Origin: Nakamurella flava
GTDB lineage: Bacteria > Actinomycetota > Actinomycetes > Mycobacteriales > Nakamurellaceae
Length of the DNA: 64,000 bases
Direction: 5' to 3'
Assembly (NCBI RefSeq): GCF_005298075.1
Contig: NZ_SZZH01000004.1
Location: forward strand, 62,001 to 126,000
Program-made: the position numbers and the translations under genes
Notes under the pieces: model-generated
What the model saw: only the letters and a program-made list of their open reading frames with translations
Database searches by the model: none
Told to the model about the DNA's origin: nothing
Shown here: positions 8,284 to 16,723 of the stretch, piece by piece
Numbering within the stretch: position 1 is the stretch's first letter
Layout of the letters: the number at the start of each line of letters is the position of its first letter

Positions 8284-9333
8284 TCAGAGCTTGCGGAGCC
8301 GGATGCGGGTCACCTTGTGGTCGGCGCCCTTGGTGAGCACCAGGGTGGCCCGCCCACGGGTCGGCAGGATGTTGCGCACCAGGTTGGGCTCGTTGATGGA
8401 GGCGAAGATCTCCTGGGCCCGGGTGACGGCCTCGGCGTCGGTGAGGTCGGCGTAGCGGTGGAAGTAGGAGTCCGGGTCGGCGAAGGCGGTCTGCCGCAGG
8501 GACAGGAAGCGCTCGACGTACCAGCGCCGCACGTGGTCCACCGTGGCGTCGACGTAGATCGAGAAGTCGAAGAAGTCGCTCAGCGACAGTGCGCTGCGGC
8601 CGGACTCGTCGGGGACGGCCTGCTGCAGCACGTTGAGGCCTTCGACGATGAGCACGTCCGGCCGGCGCACGACGATCTCCTCGCCGGGCACGATGTCGTA
8701 GGTCAGGTGCGAGTACCGCGGCGCGCGGACCTCCGGCGCCCCCGATTTGACCTCGGCGACGAACCGCAGCAGCGCCCGACGGTCGTAGGACTCGGGAAAA
8801 CCCTTGCGGGACATCAGGCCCCGCTGGGCCAGCACGTCGTTGGGATACAGGAACCCGTCGGTGGTGACCAGTTCCACCCGTGGGGTGTCCGGCCAGCGGG
8901 CCAGCATCTCGCGCAGCAGCCGCGCCGTCGTCGACTTGCCGACGGCCACCGACCCGGCGACGCCGATGACGAACGGGGTGCGCTCGGAATGCTCGCCGAG
9001 GAAGGTGGACGTGACCTGGTGCAGCTCGCCGATCCCGCCCACGTACATGTTGAGCAGCCGGGACAGCGGACGGTAGATCTGGTCGACCTCGAGCAGGTCG
9101 ATGGGGTCGCCGAGGGCCCGGAGCCGGGTGACGTCCGCTCCGGTCAGCGGCAACGGCGTCGACCGGGCCAGCGCGGCCCACTGCCGACGGTCGAGTTCGA
9201 CGAAGGGGGACGGCCCGTGGCCGTTGAACACCGGCCGGGTGCGGGACCGGCGGTGCCCGGGGGCCGGGCTCGCCGCGGCCCCCGGGGCGGGAGCGGGCGG
9301 CGTCCCGTCCGACAGGGGGGCATGGGCGGCCAT
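8284..9333 (-). CDS. coaA: Type I pantothenate kinase
   Basis: A 349-residue kinase for the first step of coenzyme A synthesis (pantothenate to 4'-phosphopantothenate). The P-loop GSVAVGKST is at residues 127-135. [37 protein letters not shown] and [11 protein letters not shown] are characteristic of bacterial PanK-I. The first 40 residues are a Pro/Ala-rich extension compared with E. coli CoaA (316 residues). It is divergent from ygfZ, with 147 bp between the starts. Confidence 0.93.
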   Translation of the reverse strand: MAAHAPLSDGTPPAPAPGAAASPAPGHRRSRTRPVFNGHGPSPFVELDRRQWAALARSTPLPLTGADVTRLRALGDPIDLLEVDQIYRPLSRLLNMYVGGIGELHQVTSTFLGEHSERTPFVIGVAGSVAVGKSTTARLLREMLARWPDTPRVELVTTDGFLYPNDVLAQRGLMSRKGFPESYDRRALLRFVAEVKSGAPEVRAPRYSHLTYDIVPGEEIVVRRPDVLIVEGLNVLQQAVPDESGRSALSLSDFFDFSIYVDATVDHVRRWYVERFLSLRQTAFADPDSYFHRYADLTDAEAVTRAQEIFASINEPNLVRNILPTRGRATLVLTKGADHKVTRIRLRKL

Positions 9334-9480
9334 GATGGGTCATTCTGCCCGGCCCGGAAGGTCCCGCCCGCCGCCCGCCGGCCCGCGGGCTGTGACCCTG
9401 CCGACGGTGTTCTGCGGCCCTCCTGCCGTCCGGCACCGTCGGCGGCCGGGTCAGGCAGGACCGGTGCCTACCATGGCGGT

Positions 9481-10647
9481 ATGGCCAGTTCCCCGTCCTT
9501 CGGCCCGTCTCCGCTGCTCGCGTTCCCCGGCGCGGTCGCCGTTCCCCCCGCCGGTGACACCCCGACCGAGGGTGGTGGGTCGACCGGTCCGGGGGTGGCC
9601 TGGCACTACGGCGACCCGATGGTCGAACAGCGCGCCGCCGAGCGGGGCGCCGTCCTGCTGGACGGGTGGACGGCCGGGACGGTGACGGTGACCGGACCCG
9701 ACCGGCTGAGCTGGCTGCACAACCTCACCACCCAGCACGTCGCCGACCTCCCGGACGGCACGGTGACGCAGGCCTTGGTGCTTTCGCCGCAGGGTCACGT
9801 CGAGCACGAGATGGTCTTCGTCGAACTGGGCGGCACGGTGCGACTGCTCACCGAGCCGGGCGCGGCCGGTCCGCTGGCCGACTACCTGACCAGGATGACA
9901 TTCTGGTCGAAGGTCGAGACCGTCGACTCCAGCGCTGATCTCGCGACCCTGACGGTGCGCGGGACCGACGCGGTGACGGTGGTGTCCGCGGCCCTCGGCG
10001 TCACTGTCCCGGAGCCGGGCCGGGCGGTCGTGATTGAGACACCGCCGGGTCCCGGGGTGCTGCTGCGTGGACCGTCCGGCTCCGGGACCGAGGGTGACGT
10101 GGTCCTGAGCCTGCCCCGGGCGGCGGTCGGCGCGGTGGCGTCCGCGCTGCGGCCGGCCGGGGCGGTCCCGGCCGGCACCTGGGCCGCGGATGCGTTGAGC
10201 ATCGCCGCCCGTCGGCCCCGCTTCGGCATCGACAACGACGCCCGCACGATCCCGAACGAGATGCCCTGGCTGCACACCGCCGTCCACCTGCAGAAGGGCT
10301 GCTACCGGGGGCAGGAGACGGTCGCCCGGGTGCACAACCTCGGCCGACCACCCCGTCGGCTGGTGCTGCTCAACCTCGACGGGTCGGCCGACCGCCTGCC
10401 GGAGACGGGCGACCCGGTGACCCTGCCGGGTGGCCGCGCGGTCGGCCGGGTCGGCAGCGTCGCGTACCACCACGAGGACGGCCCGATCGCGTTGGCGCTG
10501 GTCAAGCGCACCGTCGATGCGTCCACCGCCCTGCTGGCCGGTCCGGTGGACGCGGCCGTCGACCCGACCGACGTGGCCGACGACGCGGCGGGCGCCCCGT
10601 TGTCGGCCATCGACCACCGCGCGTTCCGGTCGGTGGCCCGTGGCTGA
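9481..10647 (+). CDS. ygfZ: YgfZ/GcvT-like folate-binding protein
   Basis: A 388-residue protein of the YgfZ family, which helps iron-sulfur cluster maintenance using tetrahydrofolate. The GcvT-like fold starts with DRLSWLHNLTTQHVADL. The diagnostic K-G-C-Y-R-G-Q-E motif is at 272-279, including the conserved cysteine. The ATG at 9481 follows a modest RBS and gives a normal N-terminus. The frame stays open far upstream, but that part is antisense to coaA and pabC and is not coding. The 3' end overlaps the next gene by 8 nt. Confidence 0.9.
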   Translation: MASSPSFGPSPLLAFPGAVAVPPAGDTPTEGGGSTGPGVAWHYGDPMVEQRAAERGAVLLDGWTAGTVTVTGPDRLSWLHNLTTQHVADLPDGTVTQALVLSPQGHVEHEMVFVELGGTVRLLTEPGAAGPLADYLTRMTFWSKVETVDSSADLATLTVRGTDAVTVVSAALGVTVPEPGRAVVIETPPGPGVLLRGPSGSGTEGDVVLSLPRAAVGAVASALRPAGAVPAGTWAADALSIAARRPRFGIDNDARTIPNEMPWLHTAVHLQKGCYRGQETVARVHNLGRPPRRLVLLNLDGSADRLPETGDPVTLPGGRAVGRVGSVAYHHEDGPIALALVKRTVDASTALLAGPVDAAVDPTDVADDAAGAPLSAIDHRAFRSVARG

Positions 10648-11668
10648 GCCGCTCGCCGGCGCCGCCGGACCCGACGCCCCTGCGCTGGTCACGATCGAGC
10701 TGATCGAGGACGCCGCCCGACGCATCGCCGGTCAGGTGGTCCGCACTCCGCTGCTGCCCTCGCCCTGGCCCGGTCTGGAACTCAAGCCCGAGAACCTGCA
10801 GCCGATCGGCGCGTTCAAGCTGCGGGGTGCGGTCACCGCCCTGTCCCGGTTGGACCCGGACGTCCGGGCCGGCGGCGTGCTCGCGCACTCCTCGGGCAAC
10901 CACGCCCAGGCGGTGGCCTGGGCGGCCCGCTCCTACGGCATCGACGCGCACATCGTCATCCCGGACAACGCTCCGGCCCGCAAGGTCGAGGCGACCCGGG
11001 ACCTGGGGGCGACGGTCGAACTGGTGCCGGTGACGCAGCGGTTCAGCCGCCCGGCCGAACTGGCCGCACAGACCGGCAAGCCGGTGATCCCGCCGTTCGA
11101 CGACGCGGACGTGATCTCCGGCCAGGGCACCATCGGCCTGGAAATCGCCGAGGACGCCCCAGACGTCGCCGTCGTGCTGGTGCCGGTCTCCGGGGGTGGC
11201 CTGATCTCCGGGGTGGCCGCGGCGATCACCGCCCGCTGCCCGGATGCCGTCGTCATCGGCGTCGAGCCGGAACTGGCCGGCGACGCCGCCGAGTCGCTGC
11301 GCACCGGCCGCCGGGTGGCCTGGGAGCCGGCCGCCACCGCCCGGACGATGGCCGACGGCCTGCGCACCTTCAGCATCGGGGAACTCCCCTGGCGGCACAT
11401 CAGCACCCAGGTCCACGACATCGTCACGGTGACCGAGGACGAGATCGCCGACACCACCCGCCGCCTGCTGCTGGAGGCCCGCCTGGTGGCGGAGCCGAGC
11501 GGGGCGGTCGCCGCGGCAGCCTTCCTGCACCACCGGGACCGACTGCCCCCGGGGCGGACCGTGGCCGTCGTGTCCGGCGGCAACATCGACCCGACCGTCC
11601 TGCGCACCCTGCTGGCCGGGGAACCGCCGGCCGGACCGCGCATCGCGCCGCCGGAGGTGACCTCGTGA
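10640..11668 (+). CDS. Threonine dehydratase / serine racemase-like PLP enzyme
   Basis: A 342-residue fold-type II PLP enzyme. The PLP lysine is K60 in IGAFKLRGA. SSGNHAQAVAWAA binds the phosphate-proximal region, and VPVSGGGLISGVA is the glycine-rich phosphate loop. There is no C-terminal ACT domain, so it is a catabolic or racemase-type enzyme rather than feedback-controlled IlvA. Threonine/serine dehydration or serine/aspartate racemisation are both possible. GTG at 10640 is chosen because it lies just inside the ygfZ 3' end; the longer frame is antisense or overlapping. Confidence 0.85.
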   Translation: MAEPLAGAAGPDAPALVTIELIEDAARRIAGQVVRTPLLPSPWPGLELKPENLQPIGAFKLRGAVTALSRLDPDVRAGGVLAHSSGNHAQAVAWAARSYGIDAHIVIPDNAPARKVEATRDLGATVELVPVTQRFSRPAELAAQTGKPVIPPFDDADVISGQGTIGLEIAEDAPDVAVVLVPVSGGGLISGVAAAITARCPDAVVIGVEPELAGDAAESLRTGRRVAWEPAATARTMADGLRTFSIGELPWRHISTQVHDIVTVTEDEIADTTRRLLLEARLVAEPSGAVAAAAFLHHRDRLPPGRTVAVVSGGNIDPTVLRTLLAGEPPAGPRIAPPEVTS

Positions 11669-12636
11669 CGAGCCCCGAGCAGGCCGGCTGGGTGGAACTG
11701 GTCCGCGTGTACCGGTCCGGCTTCCATGAGGGCTCGCATTTCGGGGCCCTGGTGGTGACCGACCCTGACGGCGAGGTGGTGCACGCCCGCGGAAACGTCG
11801 ACGCCGCGGTGTTCCCCCGCTCGTCGAACAAGCCGTTCCAGGCCGTGGCCATGCTGGAGGCCGGGGCCGACCTGGCGGGGGCGGACCTGGCTCTGGCGTC
11901 GGCCTCGCACTCGGGCGAGCCCCAGCACGTGGACCGGGTCCAGGCGATGCTCGCGGCCGACGACCTCACCGAGGACGACCTGGGGTGCCCGGAGGCCCTG
12001 CCCTACGGCGAGGCGGCGCGGCTGGACGTGCTGCGGGCCGGCGGCGGACCGCGCCGGGTCTACATGAACTGTTCGGGCAAGCACGCGGGGATGCTCCGGG
12101 CCAGCCGGGTGCAGGGCTGGGACCTGCCCGGCTACCTGTCCACCGACCATCCGCTGCAACAGCGGGTCGGTGCCGTGGTCGCCCGGCTGGCCGGTGAGAC
12201 CCCGTCGGCCGTGGGCATCGACGGGTGCGGGGCCCCGCTGTTCGCGATCTCGTTGACCGGGCTGGCCCGCGCCTTCGGGCGGGTCAACGCCGCGCCGGCG
12301 GGCTCGACGGAGCAGCAGGTGGCGTCGGCGATGCGGGCCGCGCCGGAGATGGTGGGCGGCACAGGTCGGGACGACACCCTGCTGATGACCGCCCTGCCCG
12401 GCGTGCTGGTCAAGGGCGGCGCCGAGGGCGTCCACTGCGCCGCCCTGCCCGACGGGACCTGCGTGGCGGTGAAGATCGCCGACGGCGGTGACCGGGCCCG
12501 GATGCCGGTCCTGATTGGTGCCCTCCGGGAGCTCGGACTGGGTCCGGACCCGGTCTTCGACCAGCTCGGGACCGGGACGGTGCTGGGCGGCGGGCAGCCG
12601 GTCGGCACCGTGTCGGTGGCACCCGGGCTCTGGTGA
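11665..12636 (+). CDS. Asparaginase of the Rhizobium-type (Asparaginase_II) family
   Basis: A 323-residue protein of the PF06089 family, unrelated to E. coli AnsA/AnsB. It carries the conserved R-S-S-x-K-P-F-Q block (S53, K56), MNCSGKHAGML (about 133-143) and IDGCGAP (about 187-193). In R. etli AnsA the equivalent Ser/Lys pair and cysteine form the active and zinc-binding site. Predicted reaction: L-asparagine to aspartate and ammonia. The GTG start overlaps the dehydratase stop (GTGA), so ygfZ, the dehydratase and this gene form one operon. Confidence 0.85.
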   Translation: MTSPEQAGWVELVRVYRSGFHEGSHFGALVVTDPDGEVVHARGNVDAAVFPRSSNKPFQAVAMLEAGADLAGADLALASASHSGEPQHVDRVQAMLAADDLTEDDLGCPEALPYGEAARLDVLRAGGGPRRVYMNCSGKHAGMLRASRVQGWDLPGYLSTDHPLQQRVGAVVARLAGETPSAVGIDGCGAPLFAISLTGLARAFGRVNAAPAGSTEQQVASAMRAAPEMVGGTGRDDTLLMTALPGVLVKGGAEGVHCAALPDGTCVAVKIADGGDRARMPVLIGALRELGLGPDPVFDQLGTGTVLGGGQPVGTVSVAPGLW

Positions 12637-12682
12637 TCCGGCCGCGCCCGGATGCCCGCACGAAGGGCGGCGCGTCGACTCT

Positions 12683-12702
12683 CCCGGACGGGTAGGTCCG
12701 GG
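12683..12702 (+). terminator. Hairpin between asparaginase and DUF3073 genes
   Basis: CCCGGAC (12683-12689) pairs with GTCCGGG (12696-12702) around a 6-nt loop, about 47 bp after the asparaginase stop. No T-run follows, so a terminator role is only suggested. Confidence 0.4.
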
Positions 12703-12797
12703 GCGTCGGAGCCTGTACTCTGGGTCTCACGACAAATATCTGATTCCGGGGCCGCCGTTCTTCGGCCGCCCCGCTTCTTACTGCAAGGGGGTCGGCC

Positions 12798-13031
12798 ATG
12801 GGGCGCGGCCGTCAGAAGGCTAAGCAGACGAAGGTCGCTCGGGAGTTGAAGTACAGCTCCTCGTCGATCGACGTGAATGCCTTGCAGCGCGAGCTCGGTG
12901 GAGGCACGTTCTCCCCGCAGCAATCACCACCGGTCGTCGATGACGACGACGATGATGACGATCCATACGCCAGTTACGCGAAGTTCGTGGCTGAGGACGA
13001 CGACGAGCCGGATTACGCACGCCGTCGTTGA
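12798..13031 (+). CDS. DUF3073 family protein
   Basis: A 77-residue actinobacterial protein opening MGRGRQKAKQTKVARELKY, the DUF3073 signature. Next come a Ser-rich patch, ALQRELGG and an unbroken run of aspartates (about 49-55). A DPYASYAKF motif and an acidic-then-basic tail follow. CAAGGGGG about 7 nt before the ATG serves as RBS. It is a small, highly charged cytosolic protein of unknown function, common as a single gene in actinomycetes. Confidence 0.9.
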   Translation: MGRGRQKAKQTKVARELKYSSSSIDVNALQRELGGGTFSPQQSPPVVDDDDDDDDPYASYAKFVAEDDDEPDYARRR

Positions 13032-13075
13032 CCGTCCACCCGCGCGCTGAGGTCATTGCCGCCGGGGTACACGCC

Positions 13076-13095
13076 GTTCGACCGAACTGTCGAAC
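13076..13095. repeat. Dyad GTTCGAC-N6-GTCGAAC upstream of DUF2945
   Basis: Two 7-bp arms (13076-13082 and 13089-13095) are exact reverse complements around 6 bp and end 14 bp before the ATG. It may be an operator or a leader hairpin. The arms point opposite to the actinobacterial LexA box (TCGAAC-N4-GTTCGA), so it is not an SOS box as such. Confidence 0.5.
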
Positions 13096-13109
13096 GAGAG
13101 GTGTGGACC

Positions 13110-13322
13110 ATGGCCGACGATGATCTCAGCCGCGGCGACGACGTGACGTGGAAGTCGCACGGCAGCACCGTCGAGGGCACCGTCAAGAAGAAGATCACCG
13201 AGGACACCGAGGCCGCTGGTCGGACCGTGCGGGCGTCCAAGGACGATCCGCAGTACCTCGTCGAGAGTGACAAATCGGGTAAGGACGCAGTCCACAAGCC
13301 CGACGCGTTGGACAAGAAGTAG
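13110..13322 (+). CDS. DUF2945 (TUDOR-like, hypervirulence-associated) small protein
   Basis: A 70-residue protein. GDDVTWKSHGSTVEGTVKKKI (about 8-28) is the typical SH3/Tudor-like core of DUF2945. ASKDDPQYLVESDKSGKDAVHKPDAL completes the domain. The family is widespread, often stress-linked, with no settled biochemical role. ATG 13110 is the first methionine in register with the family and has GAGAGG upstream. A dyad lies just before it and a strong terminator hairpin 4 nt after its stop, so it is probably a monocistronic unit or the last gene after DUF3073. Confidence 0.85.
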   Translation: MADDDLSRGDDVTWKSHGSTVEGTVKKKITEDTEAAGRTVRASKDDPQYLVESDKSGKDAVHKPDALDKK

Positions 13323-13326
13323 GCGC

Positions 13327-13356
13327 CGAGGACCGGGGGTTCACCCCCGGTCCTCG
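13327..13356 (+). terminator. Strong rho-independent-type hairpin after DUF2945
   Basis: A perfect 13-bp stem (13327-13339 with 13344-13356) closes a TTCA loop and is followed by TTCGTC. It begins 4 nt after the DUF2945 stop. It probably also protects against read-through into the convergent VOC gene. Confidence 0.8.
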
Positions 13357-13413
13357 TTCGTCACCGTCCGACTTGTGCTGCGGGGCGCGGTGTTTCGCCC
13401 ACCCGCCGGGCGA

Positions 13414-13917
13414 TCAGCCCCACATCTGCGCGTACGGGTGGGAGCAGATCTCGATGACGGTCCCCCACGGGTCCTGGCAGTAGACGATGGCGTACCCCTT
13501 CTCGGCGTCAATGACGACGGGTGCGGCTCGGCGCTGTCCCCCGGCCGCGACGATCCGGTCGGACAGGCCGTGCAGGTCCGGTGACGTCAGGGCGAAGTGG
13601 TTGATCCCGGTCATCCAGAATTCGAAGTTGTCCTCGCGGGCCGCCGTCGCCGGTTCGTCGAAATGGAACAGCTCCAGGCCGACGGCGTCGGCGAACGCCA
13701 GGTGCGCGAAGCGGAACCGCCGGAACCCCCGGCCGTAGACGGTCGCGGCGGCGTCGCCCAGGGGCGAGCCGTCCTCGCGCACCTCGAGCGGGCCGGTCAG
13801 CAGGTAGGCGCCGAGCGTCTCGGTATACCAGCGGATCGCGGCGTCCAGATCCGGCACGGTCACCCCCACGTGCGAGAAGGCGGGTGAGACGCGGGGCGCC
13901 GCTACGGGCTCGGTCAT
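13414..13917 (-). CDS. VOC/glyoxalase superfamily protein
   Basis: A 167-residue vicinal-oxygen-chelate protein. FSHVGVTVPDLDAAIRWYTETLGAYLL (about 12-38) is the first beta-alpha-beta motif. The second half has GINHFALTSPDLHGLSDRIVAAGG and ends with YCQDPWGTVIEICSHPY. Candidate metal ligands are His in the first motif, His in INHFAL and Glu in VIEI, so it may be a metal-dependent dioxygenase, lyase or isomerase; the substrate is not readable. Start at 13917 follows an AAGGAG site; the longer frame lacks one. Divergent from the permease gene. Confidence 0.8.
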   Translation of the reverse strand: MTEPVAAPRVSPAFSHVGVTVPDLDAAIRWYTETLGAYLLTGPLEVREDGSPLGDAAATVYGRGFRRFRFAHLAFADAVGLELFHFDEPATAAREDNFEFWMTGINHFALTSPDLHGLSDRIVAAGGQRRAAPVVIDAEKGYAIVYCQDPWGTVIEICSHPYAQMWG

Positions 13918-14112
13918 GGATCGGACTCCTTGCGCAGCACGGGGTGTCGAGCGGGATGTGGGCATCGAAAGGGCTGGTCACAGCGCTGTCAACGCGCCGC
14001 TGAGGTCGTCGGCGGAATGCGGACAACGGGCGCGTCGGGCGGATGGTGCGGTCCGGGTGGGACCCCTAACGTCTCGCCCACTCGCAGGACCCACCTTCGA
14101 AAAGGACGACCG

Positions 14113-15546
14113 ATGGCAGACGATTTCGCGGCGGAGCCGGCCCGCCGGGCCCAGATGGAGGATCACGCCCTCACCGCGGTCCCCGACTCCGAACGGCGCT
14201 CCGGGTGGGGTCTGATGACCAACACGGCCGGCATCGCCTCCACCCTCATCCAGCTGGCCATCGGCGGAACGGTGACGTTGATCGCCGGTGTCTGGTGGGG
14301 CCTGCTGGCCGGGGTGGTGGTGACGGTGTTCGGCGGGACCCTCGGCTGGCTCGTCGGTCACGTCGCGTACAAGTCGGGCACGTCCAGCACGGTGACGGCC
14401 CGCTTCTACGGTCTGGGCACGCGGGGATCGGCACTGGCCTCGTTGATCTTCGCGTTCATGATCCTGGGCTTCCTGGCCCTGGAGAACGCGTTGCTGTACT
14501 ACGGCACGCTGTTCATGTTCGGGTGGGCCCCGAGCCTGCTGAACGCGGTGCTGATCTACGGCGTGCTCACCCTGGTCTGGATCGCGTTGACCGTCTTCGG
14601 GCTGCCCCTGGTGCAGAAGACGTCGATGATCCTGCTGGTCGCGTTCGTCGCGCTCACGGTCGTCCTGGCCTTCGTGGCGCTGCGCGACTCGTCGCTGTCC
14701 CTCGGTGAACTGTTCGCCGCCGGACCCGCGGTGCCCGGCTTCGAGAGCGACGGGGCCCGGTTCACCGCGGTGCTGTCGATCCTGGCCGGCTCAGCCGGCG
14801 CGCTGGCCCTGGTCGATGCCGATTTCGCCCGGTACGCCCGGTCGACCAGGGACGTCGGCATCCTGGCCGTCGGTGGCGCGATCATGATCGACGTCGTCGT
14901 CGTGGTGCTCGGCACCATCCTCATCCACGCGGGGTCCGGCGTGGTCAGCGACTACCTCACCGCCAATCCGGCGATCGCGGCCACCCAGCAGGGCGAGACC
15001 GTCGCCGACAAGCTGGCCTGGATGATCGCCAACAACTCCGGCGCGTTCTTCATCGTGCTGGCCGGCACCCTCGGCTTCATCCTCATGTACGTCGCGCAGG
15101 TCAAGGCGCAGGTGCTGAACACCTACAGCGGTTCGCTCTCGCTGTCGAACCTGGCCGACGGGCTCTTCGGCCGCAGCCCGGGCCGGGTCACCATGGTCGT
15201 CGTCGGCAACGTCATCGCCCTGATCATGGTCGCCGGCGACATCCTCGGCCTGATCGGCAGCTACCTGGGCATCCTCGGTGTCACCACCACCGCGCTGGCC
15301 GGCGTGATCATCGCCGACTACTTCATCGTCCGCCGCCGCCGGGTGGCCGACCCGGCCGAGACCGAGTCGGTCAACTGGGCCGGGGTGATCTCCGTGGTCG
15401 GCGCGGCCGTCCTCGGTGGCGTCCTGCAGGAGACCGGGGTGACGTCCCTCGGTTTCGTGGTCGCGCTCGTCGTGGTGCTCATCGCCTACCCGGCTCTGCG
15501 GACGACCGTGCTCCGTCCGGCCGACCGCCGGGTCGCCGTCCGCTGA
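14113..15546 (+). CDS. NCS1-family (purine/cytosine) permease
   Basis: A 477-residue integral membrane protein with about 12 predicted helices. An N-terminal NCS1 motif (GLMTNTAGIASTLIQLAIGG) is followed by GWLVGHVAYKSGTSSTVTARFYGLGTRGS and ADFARYARSTRD, as in CodB-type cytosine/purine permeases. It should import a nucleobase or related heterocycle with H+ or Na+. ATG 14113 follows AAAAGGA. A terminator hairpin sits 5 nt after the stop. An AraC-type regulator follows on the same strand; a regulatory link is plausible but unproven. Confidence 0.85.
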   Translation: MADDFAAEPARRAQMEDHALTAVPDSERRSGWGLMTNTAGIASTLIQLAIGGTVTLIAGVWWGLLAGVVVTVFGGTLGWLVGHVAYKSGTSSTVTARFYGLGTRGSALASLIFAFMILGFLALENALLYYGTLFMFGWAPSLLNAVLIYGVLTLVWIALTVFGLPLVQKTSMILLVAFVALTVVLAFVALRDSSLSLGELFAAGPAVPGFESDGARFTAVLSILAGSAGALALVDADFARYARSTRDVGILAVGGAIMIDVVVVVLGTILIHAGSGVVSDYLTANPAIAATQQGETVADKLAWMIANNSGAFFIVLAGTLGFILMYVAQVKAQVLNTYSGSLSLSNLADGLFGRSPGRVTMVVVGNVIALIMVAGDILGLIGSYLGILGVTTTALAGVIIADYFIVRRRRVADPAETESVNWAGVISVVGAAVLGGVLQETGVTSLGFVVALVVVLIAYPALRTTVLRPADRRVAVR

Positions 15547-15551
15547 TCGGG

Positions 15552-15581
15552 ACGGGCGGCCGGGTAGCCCCGGCCGCCCGT
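15552..15581 (+). terminator. Terminator hairpin after the NCS1 permease
   Basis: A perfect 13-bp GC-rich stem (15552-15564 with 15569-15581), loop TAGC, followed by TCGTTA. It begins 5 nt after the permease stop. Confidence 0.8.
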
Positions 15582-15608
15582 TCGTTACACCGTCGACATG
15601 TCATTTCG

Positions 15609-15636
15609 TTGACGTTCGATCGAAAACAGTCATACG
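15609..15636 (+). promoter_or_regulatory. Possible promoter of the AraC-family gene
   Basis: TTGACG (15609-15614) and CATACG (15631-15636) are spaced 16 bp in an AT-richer patch 42 bp before the GTG start. A TTCGATCGAA palindrome (15615-15624) fills the spacer and could be an operator. The -10 match is weak. Confidence 0.35.
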
Positions 15637-15678
15637 CTCCGCCCGCGACGTCCGCCGTCGTGAAGGAGTGTGAGCCCC

Positions 15679-16707
15679 GTGACCGCCGCCACCGCCGAAC
15701 GTGCACCCGCCCCGCATCCCGGACTCCGCGGGCCCCGGCCGCTGCCGACGCTCGCCCGCACGGTGCTGCGGAGCGCCGACGTCGACGAGACCCGGGAGGT
15801 CGTCGGTGCCGCCTTCTGCCCGCACACCCTCGAACTCGCCGACCGCTCGGCCCCGCTGGCCACCCGCTACCGCGCGGTCCAGGCCGGCGACATCGGCGTC
15901 ACCGTCCTGGACTACGGCGCCGCCGTGCACATCACGACCCATGGCTCGGGCGACGTGATCCTGGTCGAGATCCCGCTCGGCGGCCACTCCACCGTGACGT
16001 GCGCGGGAGACACCGTCGACGCGGACCGGTCGACCGGCGCCGTCCTGTCACTCCGGGAACCGACCACCGTGCGCCGCGCGGCCCACAGCCCGCAACTGAT
16101 CGTCCGGATCGAACGCGCCGCGCTGGAGGAGCAGCTGCGGGCCCTCACCGGGTCCGTGGTGCGCGGCCCGCTGCGCTTCTCGCCGAAGCTGGACCTCACC
16201 ACGGCCGCCGCGCGATCCTGGCGTCGGCTGGTCGACCTGTTCCGGCTGGAAGCGGACGACGAGGGCACCCTGGTGCACGACGCCGCGGCCCTGCTGCAGT
16301 TCCGCAGTCTGCTGCTCACCCAGCTCCTCACGCTGCAGCCGCACAGCCATAGCGATGCCCTGCACGGGCCGGCCCGGGCCCCGATCCCCCGGCTCGTCCG
16401 CCGGGCCGCGGAACTCATAGACGATCACGCCGACGAACCGCTGACCGTCGAGGACATCGCGCAGGCCACCGGGATGAGCGTGCGGGCCCTGCAGCAGGGT
16501 TTCCGGCAGTACCTCGACACCACGCCCACCGAGTACCTGCGTGACGTCCGCCTGGAACGCGTGCACACCGCCCTGCGGGCCGCCGATCGCAGCTCCCTGA
16601 CCGTCACCGACGTCGCGTTCCGCTGGGGGTTCACGCACCTCGGACGGTTCGCCGGCGACTACCGGCGTCGTTTCGGGGAGGCCCCGTCGACCACCCTGCG
16701 CTCCTGA
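15679..16707 (+). CDS. AraC family transcriptional regulator
   Basis: A 342-residue regulator. Residues about 35-210 resemble the AraC_binding_2 sensor domain (AHSPQLIVRIERAALEEQL). The C-terminal 90 residues form a double HTH (LTVEDIAQATGMSVRALQQGFRQYLDTTPTEYLRDVRLERVH and VTDVAFRWGFTHLGRFAGDYRRRFGE). Start GTG 15679 is preferred over GTG 15670 because AAGGAG lies 10 nt before the former and only 1 nt before the latter. The effector is unknown. It follows the permease terminator, so it has its own promoter. Confidence 0.88.
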   Translation: MTAATAERAPAPHPGLRGPRPLPTLARTVLRSADVDETREVVGAAFCPHTLELADRSAPLATRYRAVQAGDIGVTVLDYGAAVHITTHGSGDVILVEIPLGGHSTVTCAGDTVDADRSTGAVLSLREPTTVRRAAHSPQLIVRIERAALEEQLRALTGSVVRGPLRFSPKLDLTTAAARSWRRLVDLFRLEADDEGTLVHDAAALLQFRSLLLTQLLTLQPHSHSDALHGPARAPIPRLVRRAAELIDDHADEPLTVEDIAQATGMSVRALQQGFRQYLDTTPTEYLRDVRLERVHTALRAADRSSLTVTDVAFRWGFTHLGRFAGDYRRRFGEAPSTTLRS

Positions 16708-16723
16708 AGGGCCGACCGGGAGG

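Noticed and set aside
7450-10647. A continuous plus-strand frame of 1065 codons over pabC, coaA and ygfZ
   Set aside because: Only its last 389 codons (from ATG 9481) are ygfZ. The rest is antisense to pabC and coaA, which have clear family motifs; long open antisense frames are expected at this GC content.
13076-13095. Possible LexA (SOS) box
   Set aside because: The arms face the wrong way (GTTCGAC...GTCGAAC rather than TCGAAC-N4-GTTCGA) and no DNA-repair gene follows.
13822-13829. A GGTATACC core like the GntR operator
   Set aside because: It lies in the coding region of the VOC gene, encodes Trp-Tyr-Thr of a conserved motif, and the flanks do not extend the palindrome.
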